From Rubrivivax sp. (GTDB lineage: Bacteria > Pseudomonadota > Gammaproteobacteria > Burkholderiales > Burkholderiaceae_C): a stretch of 32,018 nt of DNA. A program made the translations under genes and the position numbers. Positions 1 to 8,019 of this stretch are shown piece after piece. The notes below the pieces were generated by a model. The model was not told the DNA's origin. It searched no databases and saw only the letters and a program-made list of their open reading frames with translations. Where the stretch lies: the NCBI GenBank assembly GCA_026125665.1, contig JAHCKS010000064.1, forward strand, positions 1-32,018, written 5' to 3'. Position 1 is the stretch's first letter; each line of letters starts with the position of its first letter.

Positions 1-1332
1 GCCGCTGCGCAGGCGCTTGCGCCGCCGACCCTCGAGCAGCGGTTCGAGCGCTGGGCGGCGGCCGCCTGGCGTGATGGCGAAGGCGAGCCGCCGGCGCGCG
101 TGCTGCTCGTCGCCTCCGAGGGCGGCGGCGTGCGCGCGGCCTACTGGACGGCGCGTGTGCTCGCCGAGTTGCGGCGCACGCTGCCGCAGTTCGAGCGGCA
201 GCTGCTCGTGCTCTCGGGCGTTTCGGGCGGCGCGGTCGGCGAGGCCGTCTTCGCCGCCTGCCCGCGCGACGGGCTCGATGCCTGCGTGCAAGGCTTCGGC
301 CAGGCCGACCTGCTGACGCCGCTGGTCGGCGCCTGGATGTTCGAGGACGTGCTGGCCCGCGTGCTGCCCACCTCGCTGCCGCACAACCGCTGGTTCAACC
401 GCTACTGCCTGCAGCCGGGCTGCGGCTTCCTCTCGCGCGGCCTGTGGTTCGAGCAGGCGATGGAGCGGTCCGTGCCCGGGCTGAAGCGCGGCATCACCGC
501 CGCCGGGGCCGAGGGGCCGTGGCTGCTGCTCAACGCCACGTGGGTGGAGACGGGCGACCGCGCCATCGCCTCGGGCGTCGAGGTGGAGTGGCAGGGCGAC
601 CGCTTCGCCAACGCACGCGACCAGCTCGCCTTCGTCTCGCGCGAGGGGCGCGCCGGCGTGGACATGCCGTTGTCCGCCGCGGCGCACAACGCGGCGCGCT
701 TTCCGTTCGTCAACGCCATCGGCCGCCTGCGCGACGGGCGCGGCACGCAGGCGCACCTGGCCGACGGCGGCTACTTCGACAACGCCGGTGCGCAAGGCGC
801 GATCGACGTGCTGGCGCGACTGCGCCGCTGGATCGCCGAGCAGCCCGCCTGCGCCGAAGGCGACGCGCGCTGCCAGCGGCAGCAGGCCTGGCTGCGCAGG
901 CTGAAGCCGCTGGTCATCGTGGTGCAGAACGGCGTGCCCGACACCTGCAGCACGGGCACCCCGGGCGAGCAACTCGATTGCCTGCAGCGCATCTGGCAGC
1001 GCCGCGCGCAGACCGCACCGGACGCCTACGAACCTGCGGCGCCGGCGCAGGCCGGGCGGTGGACGCTCTTCGTCGACGCGCTCGGGCCGCTGGTCACGCT
1101 GGCCAACGTCGCCGGCACGGGCAGCAACGGCCGGCGCGCCGAGGCGCTGCTGAAGCGCGAGTGCCAGCGTTTCGGCGCCGGCAACGACGGCTGCGTGCTG
1201 CGCATCGCGCAGCGCAGCGATGGCGGGGTGCTGTATCCGCTGGGGTGGTACCTGTCGCCGACGGCCAGGCGGGCGCTCGACCGGCAGGCGCAGGAGCGGG
1301 TGGCGCAGGCGGTGCAGGCGCTGCAGCGCTGA
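1..1332 (+). CDS. Patatin-like phospholipase domain protein, 5'-truncated by the window
   Basis: The frame is open from the first base and ends at a TGA at 1330-1332, so about 443 residues are visible and the true start lies upstream. The patatin signatures are in order: a glycine-rich oxyanion motif GGGVR at visible residues 41-45, the nucleophile elbow GVSGG (Ser75) and the catalytic-Asp motif DGGYFDN near residue 255. Patatin-family enzymes are Ser/Asp-dyad lipid acyl hydrolases. The region after the Asp motif is rich in Cys and has no domain I recognise. The N-terminus is missing, so a membrane anchor or signal peptide cannot be assessed. The gene converges on the minus-strand operon across a 161-bp repeat whose left arm begins on its stop codon. 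The patatin assignment is secure; the substrate and role are unknown. Confidence 0.82.
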   Translation, partial: AAAQALAPPTLEQRFERWAAAAWRDGEGEPPARVLLVASEGGGVRAAYWTARVLAELRRTLPQFERQLLVLSGVSGGAVGEAVFAACPRDGLDACVQGFGQADLLTPLVGAWMFEDVLARVLPTSLPHNRWFNRYCLQPGCGFLSRGLWFEQAMERSVPGLKRGITAAGAEGPWLLLNATWVETGDRAIASGVEVEWQGDRFANARDQLAFVSREGRAGVDMPLSAAAHNAARFPFVNAIGRLRDGRGTQAHLADGGYFDNAGAQGAIDVLARLRRWIAEQPACAEGDARCQRQQAWLRRLKPLVIVVQNGVPDTCSTGTPGEQLDCLQRIWQRRAQTAPDAYEPAAPAQAGRWTLFVDALGPLVTLANVAGTGSNGRRAEALLKRECQRFGAGNDGCVLRIAQRSDGGVLYPLGWYLSPTARRALDRQAQERVAQAVQALQR

Positions 1333-1492
1333 GAAGCTGTGAACGAACCCTCCACGCCCGCTCGTCACGCCAAACGACGCCCGCTCGTCGTTGCAAATGC
1401 TCGCCATAGCCCGAGCTATGGCTGCGCTTTGCGCCTAGATCGGGCGCCGTTTGGCGTGCCGCTCGGGCGCGGCCGGTTCATTCACAGCTTCT
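1332..1492 (-). repeat. 161-bp quasi-palindromic repeat, copy A
   Basis: The outer arms 1332-1349 and 1475-1492 are complementary at 17 of 18 positions. The inner arms around 1354-1382 and 1440-1469 also pair, including CACGCCAAACGACGCCCG against CGGGCGCCGTTTGGCGTG. A central hairpin GCCATAGC-CCGA-GCTATGGC lies at 1403-1422. The core matches, in reverse orientation, a second element at 21531-21691 of exactly the same length. Both sit between convergent genes and touch a stop codon. I see no coding capacity. Likely roles are a bidirectional terminator or a REP/MITE-like dispersed element. Confidence 0.8.
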
Positions 1493-1546
1493 GAGCGCGC
1501 ATGGGGCGGGCGCGGCCCGCCGCATGCACGGGCGGAGCGCCGGCCG

Positions 1547-2470
1547 CTACACGCAGCGCCGGTGCCGCTCGATGCAGGTGTCCAGCACCTCGCCGCCTTC
1601 GCGCTGCCACCAGTGGCGGCGCGAGAAGATCTCCACCTCGCTGTAGCCGGCGAAACCTGCGGCCTCGACCCAGCCACGCAGGCGCGGCAGCTCGATGACG
1701 CCGTCGCCGGGCATGCCGCGGTCCTCGAGCAGGTCGGTGGTGGGCACGAGCCAGTCGCACACGTGGAAGGCGAGCAGGCGGTTCGCGCCGCGGCCGCGGC
1801 CGCTGTCGCCGTCGCTACCGCCGCCGGCGCGCGCGATCTGCGATTCGAGATCGGGGTCCCACCAGACGTGGTAGGCGTCGACGGCGACGCCGAGGGCTGC
1901 GGCCTCGCCCGCGGGGGCCGGGTCGAGCGCCTCGCACAGGTCCAGCGCCTGCGCCAGCGTGTTGACGCAGGCGCGGTCGGCCGCGTACATCGGGTGCAGC
2001 GGCTCGATGGCCAGCGGCATGCGCCGCGCACGCGCCTGCTCCAGCAGCCAGGCGATGCCTTCGCCGACCTGCGTGCGCGCGAGCGCGATGTCCTTGTGCG
2101 CCACCTTGCCGGCCAGCGCGCCGGGCAGCGCGCCGACGACGAGCACGAGGCAGGGTGCGCCGAGCGTGCACGCCTCGTCGAGCGCGCGCAGGTTGTCGTC
2201 GCGCACGGCCTGCTTCGACGCGGCGTCGGTGTAGGTGAACAGCCCGCCGCGGCAGTAGCCCGACAGCTCGAGCTCGAGCGCTTTCAGCTGCGCCGCAGTG
2301 GCTGCCAGGCCGGCGGCGGCCACCTGGTCGCGCCACGGCGAGACGGCGCGGATGCCGCGCGCCGCGCAGGCGTCGAGGATCTTCGGCAGCGGCCACGGTT
2401 CGCCGTGCTGCATGCGCACGGTGGCCGTGTTGATCGAGAGCCAGCGGTGGTCGGTGTGGAAGTCGCGCAT
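1547..2470 (-). CDS. Sugar phosphate isomerase/epimerase family protein (AP endonuclease 2 / xylose isomerase-like TIM barrel)
   Basis: A 307-residue protein starting at the ATG at 2470 (MRDFHTDHRW). The much longer open frame upstream of this is antisense-type noise over the next gene. Metal-ligand positions typical of this TIM-barrel family are visible: Glu156 in AIEPLHP, Asp198 and His201 in VDAYHVWWD, His236 in FHVCDW and Glu280 in EVEIFSRRHW. Family members isomerise, epimerise or dehydrate sugars, inositols and keto-acids using a divalent metal. It is the last gene of the four-gene minus-strand operon, 65 bp after the DUF993 gene. A low-complexity Gly/Ser/Asp loop at about residues 216-228 interrupts the barrel. 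The family is certain; the substrate is unknown. A second, divergent paralogue lies at 22533-23447 beside the tct genes. Confidence 0.85.
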   Translation of the reverse strand: MRDFHTDHRWLSINTATVRMQHGEPWPLPKILDACAARGIRAVSPWRDQVAAAGLAATAAQLKALELELSGYCRGGLFTYTDAASKQAVRDDNLRALDEACTLGAPCLVLVVGALPGALAGKVAHKDIALARTQVGEGIAWLLEQARARRMPLAIEPLHPMYAADRACVNTLAQALDLCEALDPAPAGEAAALGVAVDAYHVWWDPDLESQIARAGGGSDGDSGRGRGANRLLAFHVCDWLVPTTDLLEDRGMPGDGVIELPRLRGWVEAAGFAGYSEVEIFSRRHWWQREGGEVLDTCIERHRRCV

Positions 2471-2535
2471 GTCGGTCGTCGGCGCCGTCGGGGATGTGGC
2501 CCAGGTTCGTGGCGCGGCCGGCCGCGACGCCTTGC

Positions 2536-3720
2536 TCAGTGCACCCCGTGCAGCGCGAGCAGCGTCCTCATGCGCGCCACCGCGAGATCGGGCTGCTCGA
2601 TCAGCCCGGCGGCATCGGCCAGCCGGAACAGCTGCGCGAAGTGCGGCAGCGAGCGCGTGCTCTGCTGGCCGCCGACCATCACGAAGTGCTCCTGGTGGCC
2701 GTTGAGCCAGGCCATGAAGACGACACCGGTCTTGTAGAAGCGCGTCGGGGCACGGAAGATGTGGCGCGACAACGGCACGGTCGGTGCCAGGATGGCGTGG
2801 AAACGCGCCGTGTCGCCGGCGGCGAGCGCGGCCCGCGCCGCGCTCGCCGCCGGCGCGATGGCGTCGAAGATGCCGAGCAGCGCGTCGCTCTGGCGCCGGT
2901 TCGGATGTTCGCCGACGCCGTCGCCGGCGATCAGCTCGGCGTAGTTGAAGTCGTCGCCGGTGTACATGCGCACGTTCGGCGGCAGCCGGCGCCGCATCTC
3001 GATCTCGCGGTCCTTGTCCAGCAGCGAGATCTTGATGCCGTCCACCTTGCGGGGGTGCGCGGCGATCACCCCGAGCGCGGTGTCCATCGCGCGGCCGACG
3101 TCGGCGCTGCCCCAGTAACCAGCCAGCGCCGGGTCGAACATGTCGCCCAGCCAGTGCAGGATCACCGGCTCGCGGGCCTGCGTCAGCACGTGGTCGTAGA
3201 CACGTTCGTAGTCGGCCGGTCCCCTGGCGACGCGGGCCAGCGCGCGGCTGGCCATCACGATGAGCCGGCCGCCGAGCTTCTCGATGGCTTCCATCTGCTC
3301 GCCGTAGGCGCGGATCACGTCGTCGAGCGAGCGCGCGGCTTCCGGCGCGAGGTGATCGGTGCCGCAGCCGCTGGCGATCAGCGCGCCGGGGTGGTCGCGC
3401 GCCGCGTCGAGGCTGCGGCGGATGAGCTCGAGCGACGTCGGCCAGTCGAGCCCCATGCCGCGCTGTGCCGTGTCCATCGCCTCGGCGACGCCGAGGCCGA
3501 GTTTCCACAGCCGCTGGCGGTAGGCGATCGTGGCGTCCCAGTCCACGGCGCACTGCAGCCAAGGGTCGATGGCGGCGCGCGCGTCGGCCACCACGTGCGC
3601 GGCCGAGTAGGCGATGCGGTCGAAGCGCGTGCCCGGCGTCGCCGGGGTGAATGCACCGGGGCCGCGCAGCGTGTACGGGGCGAGCGAGCGGCCGTCGGGC
3701 GAGGGCAGGGTGATCTGCAT
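2536..3720 (-). CDS. DUF993 family protein (dihydrodipicolinate synthase-like TIM barrel)
   Basis: A 394-residue protein from the ATG at 3720 (MQITLPSP). It resembles DUF993, a family related to the class I aldolase DapA/N-acetylneuraminate lyase fold. The likely Schiff-base lysine is Lys230 in VDGIKIS. Downstream, MYTGDDFNY (residues 252-260) parallels the YTGNDD motif of the DHDPS-like protein at 10161-11225. The gene lies 20 bp after the oxidoreductase gene, so the two are almost certainly cotranscribed. By its family it may cleave or condense a keto-acid or keto-sugar made by the neighbouring dehydrogenase, but that is inference. No reaction is established for DUF993 to my knowledge. The open frame continues upstream on the same strand across the oxidoreductase gene; that extension is a shadow. 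Confidence 0.82.
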   Translation of the reverse strand: MQITLPSPDGRSLAPYTLRGPGAFTPATPGTRFDRIAYSAAHVVADARAAIDPWLQCAVDWDATIAYRQRLWKLGLGVAEAMDTAQRGMGLDWPTSLELIRRSLDAARDHPGALIASGCGTDHLAPEAARSLDDVIRAYGEQMEAIEKLGGRLIVMASRALARVARGPADYERVYDHVLTQAREPVILHWLGDMFDPALAGYWGSADVGRAMDTALGVIAAHPRKVDGIKISLLDKDREIEMRRRLPPNVRMYTGDDFNYAELIAGDGVGEHPNRRQSDALLGIFDAIAPAASAARAALAAGDTARFHAILAPTVPLSRHIFRAPTRFYKTGVVFMAWLNGHQEHFVMVGGQQSTRSLPHFAQLFRLADAAGLIEQPDLAVARMRTLLALHGVH

Positions 3721-3740
3721 GCGGCTGACCCTGCGCGGCC

Positions 3741-4916
3741 TCAGAGATCCAGGGCCGGCACGTCCACCCAGCGCCGTTCCTTCCAGCTCTGCAGCGCCGC
3801 CTCGACCAGCTGCACGCCCTTGGCGCCTTCGGCCAGCGTCCACTTGTACGGCGCGCCCTCGGCCGTATCGTCGAACACGTGGCGGATGAACGCTTCCCAC
3901 TGGAGCTTGAAGCCGTTGTCGTAGGTGTCGGTGTCGGGCACCTCCTGCCACTGCTCGAAGAAGTTCATCGCCTGTTTCACGTCGGGGTTCCACACCGGGC
4001 GCGGCGTCGTCACGCGCGCCTGCGCGCGGCAGCTCTGCAGGCCGGCCACCGCCGAGCCGTGCGTGCCGTCGACGTGGAAGGTGACGAGGTCGTCGCGGCG
4101 CACGCGCGTGGCCCACGACATGCTGAGCTGTGCGACCACCGGCTCGCCTCCATGGCCGACGAGCTGCGCCGTGGCGTAGGCGGCGTCGTCGGCCGTCGCC
4201 TGGTACCTGCGGCCGGCTTCGTCCCAGCGCTCGGGGATGTGCGTCGTGCCCAGGCACGAGATCGACTTCACCTCGCCGAACAGGTTGTCGAGCACGTAGC
4301 GCCAGTGGCACATCATGTCGAGGATCATGCCGCCGCCGTCCTCGGCACGGTAGTTCCAGCTCGGGCGCTGGATCGGCTGCAGGTCGCCCTCGAAGACCCA
4401 GTAGCCGAAGTCGATGCGCACGGCGAGCATGCGGCCGAAGAAGCCGGCGCGGCGCAGCATGTCGAGCTTGCGCAGCCCGGGCAGGAACAGCTTGTCCTGC
4501 ACGGCGCCGTGCTTGAGGCCGCTGCTTGCCGCCGCCCGCGCGATCTCGATCGCCTCGGCGAGGTTGGTGGCGACCGGCTTCTCGCAATAGACGTGCTTGC
4601 CGGCGGCAAGCGCCTGCGCCAGCAGCCGCGGCCGCATCTGCGTCGTGCCGGCGTCGAAGAAGACGGTGTCGTCCTTGTTCGCCAGCGCCGCGTCGAGGTT
4701 GGTGCCGAAGCGCGCGATGCCGTGCGCCTTCGCCAGCGCCTCGATCTTCTCGGCGTTGCGCCCGATGAGCACGGGGTCGGGCATCACGCGGTCGCCGTTG
4801 GCCAGCGCCACGCCGCCCTGGGCGCGGATGGCGACGATCGAGCGCACGAGGTGCTGGTTCATGCCCATGCGCCCGGTGACGCCGTGCATGATGAGGCCGA
4901 GTCGTTTCGTGGCCAT
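3741..4916 (-). CDS. Gfo/Idh/MocA family NAD(P)-dependent oxidoreductase
   Basis: A 391-residue protein starting at ATG 4916. The N-terminal Rossmann domain carries a glycine-rich loop (HGVTGRMG, residues 11-18). The family's EKP motif is at residues 112-114 (VYCEKPVAT), whose Lys binds cofactor and substrate. The C-terminal alpha/beta domain follows. The family oxidises hydroxyls of sugars, inositols and glycosides, or reduces the matching ketones. The N-terminus is atypical: between the first glycine loop and IGRN (51-54) there is an insertion, including RAQGGVALANGDRV, longer than usual for the family. It is the second gene of the minus operon, 35 bp after the dioxygenase gene. It probably performs the redox step of the pathway. 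The substrate cannot be read from the sequence. Confidence 0.88.
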   Translation of the reverse strand: MATKRLGLIMHGVTGRMGMNQHLVRSIVAIRAQGGVALANGDRVMPDPVLIGRNAEKIEALAKAHGIARFGTNLDAALANKDDTVFFDAGTTQMRPRLLAQALAAGKHVYCEKPVATNLAEAIEIARAAASSGLKHGAVQDKLFLPGLRKLDMLRRAGFFGRMLAVRIDFGYWVFEGDLQPIQRPSWNYRAEDGGGMILDMMCHWRYVLDNLFGEVKSISCLGTTHIPERWDEAGRRYQATADDAAYATAQLVGHGGEPVVAQLSMSWATRVRRDDLVTFHVDGTHGSAVAGLQSCRAQARVTTPRPVWNPDVKQAMNFFEQWQEVPDTDTYDNGFKLQWEAFIRHVFDDTAEGAPYKWTLAEGAKGVQLVEAALQSWKERRWVDVPALDL

Positions 4917-4951
4917 GGTGGTCTCGATGTCCTGGTCGGGGCGCGCCCTGC

Positions 4952-5740
4952 TCAGCTGACGCGCAGGCGCAGCGTCTCGTCGTAGGGCAGGGCCGGTTGC
5001 ACGAAACGCGTGCCGGCGTTGACGTAGTGCAGCGCGATGGCACGGCGCCAGTGCGCCGAGTGGTTCGGCCCCGACTGGTGGAACGTGTTGCCGTGGTGGA
5101 ACGACACGCCGCCGCGCGGCACCGGCGCCGGCGTCATCGGCTGCGCGGCCAGCACGTCGGCCGCCAGCTGCAGGTTGAAGGGTTCGTCCGCCGGCGCGAC
5201 ATGCGCGTGCACGGGCCCGCGGTTCGTGCCTTCGCCGAAGAAGAGGCAGCCGTTGTCGACCGTGGCGTCGTCCAGCGCCACCCAGGCGGTGACGAGGCCT
5301 TCGCGATCGTTCGGGCCGAAGTAGAAGTTGTCCTGGTGCGCCGGCTTCGGGCCGCCGCCCTCCGGCGGCTTGAAGAAGACCTGGCTGAAGTAGACCGACA
5401 GGCCGCCGCCGATGATCGACTCGACCCACCGCACGAGGGCGGGATGCGCGGCCAGTGCCTGCACCGAGGGCACGTGGCGGTGCGGGTTGTCGAGCTTGCG
5501 CAGCACGTCGCGGGCCTTGACGCCTCCGTCCACGTACCAGGCGCGCTGGGCCGGCGGCAGGTCGGCGAGGAAACGCTCGCCCCAGGCGTGGATGTTGGCC
5601 ACGAGCTGCGCGCACTCGGCGGGCGTCAACAGGCCGGGCACGGTGAGGTGGCCGCGGTCGCGGAACAGCGCCAGCTGCGCCGGCGACAGGGCGCCGGCCA
5701 CGGCAGGTGAAGAGGCGGATGCGGCGGAGACAGCGGGCAC
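4952..5740 (-). CDS. Phytanoyl-CoA dioxygenase family protein (Fe(II)/2-oxoglutarate oxygenase)
   Basis: A 262-residue protein with a GTG start at 5740, first gene of the minus operon. The 2-His-1-carboxylate iron site is clear: His135 and Asp137 in AHQDNFYFG, and the distal His221 in FHQSGPNHS. An Arg in the following WRRAIALHY segment (232-233) is placed to bind 2-oxoglutarate. PhyH-family bacterial enzymes hydroxylate small molecules, and some demethylate or open them. The start is supported by the promoter: a TTGACG/TACATT pair at 5793-5765 predicts transcription starting about 18 nt upstream of this GTG. No strong Shine-Dalgarno is visible, and the leader would be very short. An 18-bp operator-like palindrome covers the start region. 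Likely role: an oxygenation step of the locus. The substrate is unknown. Confidence 0.86.
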   Translation of the reverse strand: MPAVSAASASSPAVAGALSPAQLALFRDRGHLTVPGLLTPAECAQLVANIHAWGERFLADLPPAQRAWYVDGGVKARDVLRKLDNPHRHVPSVQALAAHPALVRWVESIIGGGLSVYFSQVFFKPPEGGGPKPAHQDNFYFGPNDREGLVTAWVALDDATVDNGCLFFGEGTNRGPVHAHVAPADEPFNLQLAADVLAAQPMTPAPVPRGGVSFHHGNTFHQSGPNHSAHWRRAIALHYVNAGTRFVQPALPYDETLRLRVS

Positions 5741-5745
5741 GGCGG

Positions 5746-5763
5746 ATTACCCGAATGGTGAAT
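5746..5763 (-). promoter_or_regulatory. Operator site 1 of the ATTCACC-N4-GGTGAAT palindrome
   Basis: On the plus strand the site reads ATTACCC-GAAT-GGTGAAT. The right half matches the consensus perfectly and the left half is degenerate. It lies directly downstream of the -10 of the dioxygenase promoter and covers the predicted start of transcription, which suits a repressor. Confidence 0.55.
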
Positions 5764-5764
5764 T

Positions 5765-5793
5765 AATGTAGGCGCGCCGCACCGGGTCGTCAA
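5765..5793 (-). promoter_or_regulatory. Sigma-70-type promoter of the dioxygenase operon
   Basis: On the minus strand, TTGACG (5793-5788) and TACATT (5770-5765) are separated by exactly 17 bp. Transcription would begin near 5758, inside operator site 1 and about 18 nt before the GTG start at 5740. Confidence 0.6.
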
Positions 5794-5846
5794 GGAGCGG
5801 GCGCGGGCCGCGGCGTTCATTGCCGCAGGCACGGGGGCCTCCGCGG

Positions 5847-5875
5847 TTGACCCGGTCCGGCCGTCTGCCTACGAT
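5847..5875 (+). promoter_or_regulatory. Sigma-70-type promoter of the MetE-like operon
   Basis: TTGACC (5847-5852) and TACGAT (5870-5875) are separated by 17 bp. The predicted start, near 5882, lies inside operator site 2. The architecture mirrors the divergent promoter on the other strand about 80 bp away. Confidence 0.6.
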
Positions 5876-5879
5876 GCCG

Positions 5880-5897
5880 CATCACCAGGCGGTGAAT
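5880..5897 (+). promoter_or_regulatory. Operator site 2 of the ATTCACC-N4-GGTGAAT palindrome
   Basis: The site reads CATCACC-AGGC-GGTGAAT. The inner TCACC-N4-GGTGA is perfectly symmetric. It covers the predicted transcription start of the MetE-like operon, 4 bp downstream of the -10 hexamer. Confidence 0.6.
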
Positions 5898-5959
5898 CGC
5901 CGTCGCCGCGCACCGCCCGGCGCTTCCTCCTTCACTCCTTGTTTCCTCCGCCACGCTTC

Positions 5960-6982
5960 ATGCCAGCAGCCTCCCGCATCCAGACCACCGTCGTCGGCTC
6001 CTACCCCGTGCCCGACTGGCTCGTCGCCGCGCCGTCCGAGCAGGCGCTGGCCGATGCCACGCGCGTCGTCATCGGCATCCAGGAACAGGCGGGCATCGAC
6101 GTCGTCTGCGACGGCGAGCTGTACCGCTTCGACATCAACCACCCCGAGACGAACGGGATGATCGAGTACTTCGTGCGGCCGATGGACGGCATCACGCAGC
6201 GCTTCTCGTTCGATGACCTCATCGCCTGGCGCGGCAAGAGCGGCATGAAGTTCCGCACCCGGCCGCCGGGCACGGTGGTGGGCCCCGTCGGCCACGGCAG
6301 CCTGGACCTGCCGCTCGCCTGCGCGCGCGCCAAGGCGCTGGCGCGGCACCGCTTCAAGTTCACCGTCACCGGGCCGCACATGCTGGCCAAGACGCTGATC
6401 GACAAGCACTACGGCAACCTGCCCGACCTCGCGAATGCCATCGCCGACGCGCTGGCGGCGCAGGTGAAGCATCTCGATGCCGACGTCGTGCAGCTCGACG
6501 AGGCGAACCTGCCCGGCCACGCCGACGAGTGGCCCTGGGCCGCCGCGGCCATCAACCGCGTGCTCGACGCGGTGAAGGGCGCCGGCGCCGTGCCGGCCGT
6601 GCACCTGTGCTTCGGCAACTACGGCGGGCAGACGATCCAGAAGGGCACCTGGGGCCAGCTCGTCGACTACCTCAATGCGCTGCACGCCGACCACGTGGTG
6701 CTGGAGTGCGCGCACCGGCCGCCCCAGGAGCTGGAGGTGCTGCGTGGCCTGAGGCCGGAGATCGGCCTGGGGCTGGGCGTGGTGGACATCAAGGCCACCG
6801 ACGTCGAGAGCGCCGACGCGGTGGCGCGCGCCATCGAGCGCGCCGAGAAGCTGCTCGGCGCCGGGCGCGTGCGCTACATCCACCCCGACTGCGGCTTCTG
6901 GATGCTCAAGCGCGGCATCGCCGACGCGAAGATGCGCGCGCTGAAGGCCGGGCGCGACCTGTTCGAGGGGATCGGGCGATGA
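5960..6982 (+). CDS. Stand-alone MetE-like (cobalamin-independent methionine synthase C-terminal type) zinc methyltransferase
   Basis: A 340-residue protein from ATG 5960; a TTG at 5939 would add seven unlikely residues. All four zinc ligands of the MetE catalytic domain are present: His215 and Cys217 in HLCFGN, Glu249 in LECAHR and Cys311 in HPDCGFW. The N-terminal TTVVGSYP motif is also typical. The folate-binding N-terminal half of true MetE (about 750 residues in total) is absent, so this is the short, core-only form. Such proteins activate a thiol on zinc and move methyl or related groups, and many have no assigned substrate. It is the first gene of a plus-strand operon and overlaps the next gene by ATGA. 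Given its catabolic neighbours, a demethylation or C-S/C-O transfer step is possible, but this is inference. Confidence 0.85.
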   Translation: MPAASRIQTTVVGSYPVPDWLVAAPSEQALADATRVVIGIQEQAGIDVVCDGELYRFDINHPETNGMIEYFVRPMDGITQRFSFDDLIAWRGKSGMKFRTRPPGTVVGPVGHGSLDLPLACARAKALARHRFKFTVTGPHMLAKTLIDKHYGNLPDLANAIADALAAQVKHLDADVVQLDEANLPGHADEWPWAAAAINRVLDAVKGAGAVPAVHLCFGNYGGQTIQKGTWGQLVDYLNALHADHVVLECAHRPPQELEVLRGLRPEIGLGLGVVDIKATDVESADAVARAIERAEKLLGAGRVRYIHPDCGFWMLKRGIADAKMRALKAGRDLFEGIGR

Positions 6983-8019
6983 AGCCGCTGCCGGCGCGCT
7001 TCGAGGACGTGGCCCAGCTCGAGGAGGTGATGACCGAGCCGAGCCCGGCGCTCGTCGCCGACCTCGCGTCGATCGACGGCGACATCCTCGTGCTCGGCGT
7101 CGGCGGCAAGATGGGGCCGACGCTGGCGCGCATGGCAAGGCGTGCCGCGCCGGGCAAGCGCGTGTTCGGCGTGGCGCGCTTCAGCGACAAGGCGGTGAAG
7201 CGCTCGCTCGAGCCGCACGGCATCGAGTGCATCGAGTGCAACCTGCTCGACCGCGCCGCCATCGCACGGCTGCCCAACGTCGGCGCCGGCGTCAGGAACC
7301 TCGTCTTCATGGCCGGGCACAAGTTCGGCGCATCCGACGACGTGTCGTTCACGTGGATGATGAACGCCGGCGTGCCGCAGATGGTGGCCGACGTCTTCCG
7401 CGGCACGCGCACGGTGGTGTTCTCCACCGCCTGCGTGTACCCGTTCGTGCCCGTGGACGGCCCCGGCGCGAGCGAGGCGACACCGGCGACGCCGCCGCCC
7501 GGCGACTACGCCAACTCGTGCGTCGGCCGCGAGCGCATGTTCGAGTACGGCTCGCGGCGCTTCGGTACGCCGGGGCGGCTGGTGCGCCTGTCGTACGCCA
7601 TCGACATGCGCTACGGCGTGCTGCACGACGTGGCGAGCGCCGTGTTCGAAGGGCGCCCGCTCGACCTGACGATGGGCCATGCCGACGTGATCTGGCAGGG
7701 CGACGCGAACGAACAGGCGCTGCGGCTGCTCGCGCACTGCACGAGCCCGACGACGCCGATCAACGTCACCGGGCCGGCTCACACCTCGGTGCGCTGGCTC
7801 GCCGGCGAGTTCGGCAAGCGCTTCGGCCGCACACCCGTGCTGGCCGGCACCGAGGCGAAGACCGCCTGGCTGCTCGATACCACCGAGGCGCAACGCCTCT
7901 TCGGGCCACCGAGGGTCGGCATCGAGACGATGATCGACTGGATGGCCGACTGGGTGCAGCGCGGCGGCCCGAGTCTCGGCAAGCCAACGCACTTCTCGAC
8001 GCGTGACGGCAAGTACTGA
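6979..8019 (+). CDS. NAD-dependent epimerase/dehydratase-like protein (extended SDR fold)
   Basis: A 346-residue protein whose ATG at 6979 overlaps the previous stop (ATGA), indicating translational coupling. The N-terminal nucleotide-binding loop is GVGGKMG (residues 40-46), preceded by a beta strand DILVL. A FSTACVYPF segment (148-156) matches the S-x-x-x-VY region of extended SDRs. The usual catalytic YxxxK appears as Y177-A-N-S-C181, so the canonical Lys is missing, and the nearest basic residues are Arg184 and Arg186. It may still bind NAD(P) but use altered chemistry, or act as a reductase or dehydratase of a different type. Its placement between the MetE-like and GNAT genes suggests a role in the same pathway. 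The fold is sure; the reaction is not. Confidence 0.8.
   Translation: MKPLPARFEDVAQLEEVMTEPSPALVADLASIDGDILVLGVGGKMGPTLARMARRAAPGKRVFGVARFSDKAVKRSLEPHGIECIECNLLDRAAIARLPNVGAGVRNLVFMAGHKFGASDDVSFTWMMNAGVPQMVADVFRGTRTVVFSTACVYPFVPVDGPGASEATPATPPPGDYANSCVGRERMFEYGSRRFGTPGRLVRLSYAIDMRYGVLHDVASAVFEGRPLDLTMGHADVIWQGDANEQALRLLAHCTSPTTPINVTGPAHTSVRWLAGEFGKRFGRTPVLAGTEAKTAWLLDTTEAQRLFGPPRVGIETMIDWMADWVQRGGPSLGKPTHFSTRDGKY

Noticed and set aside
3646-3652. GGTGAAT half-site inside the DUF993 coding region
   Set aside because: No second half at the right spacing, and it lies within codons near the gene start, where it is explained by protein sequence.
2494-3924. A 476-codon open frame on the plus strand
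   Set aside because: It is antisense to the DUF993 gene and the end of the oxidoreductase gene, both of which have intact family motifs.
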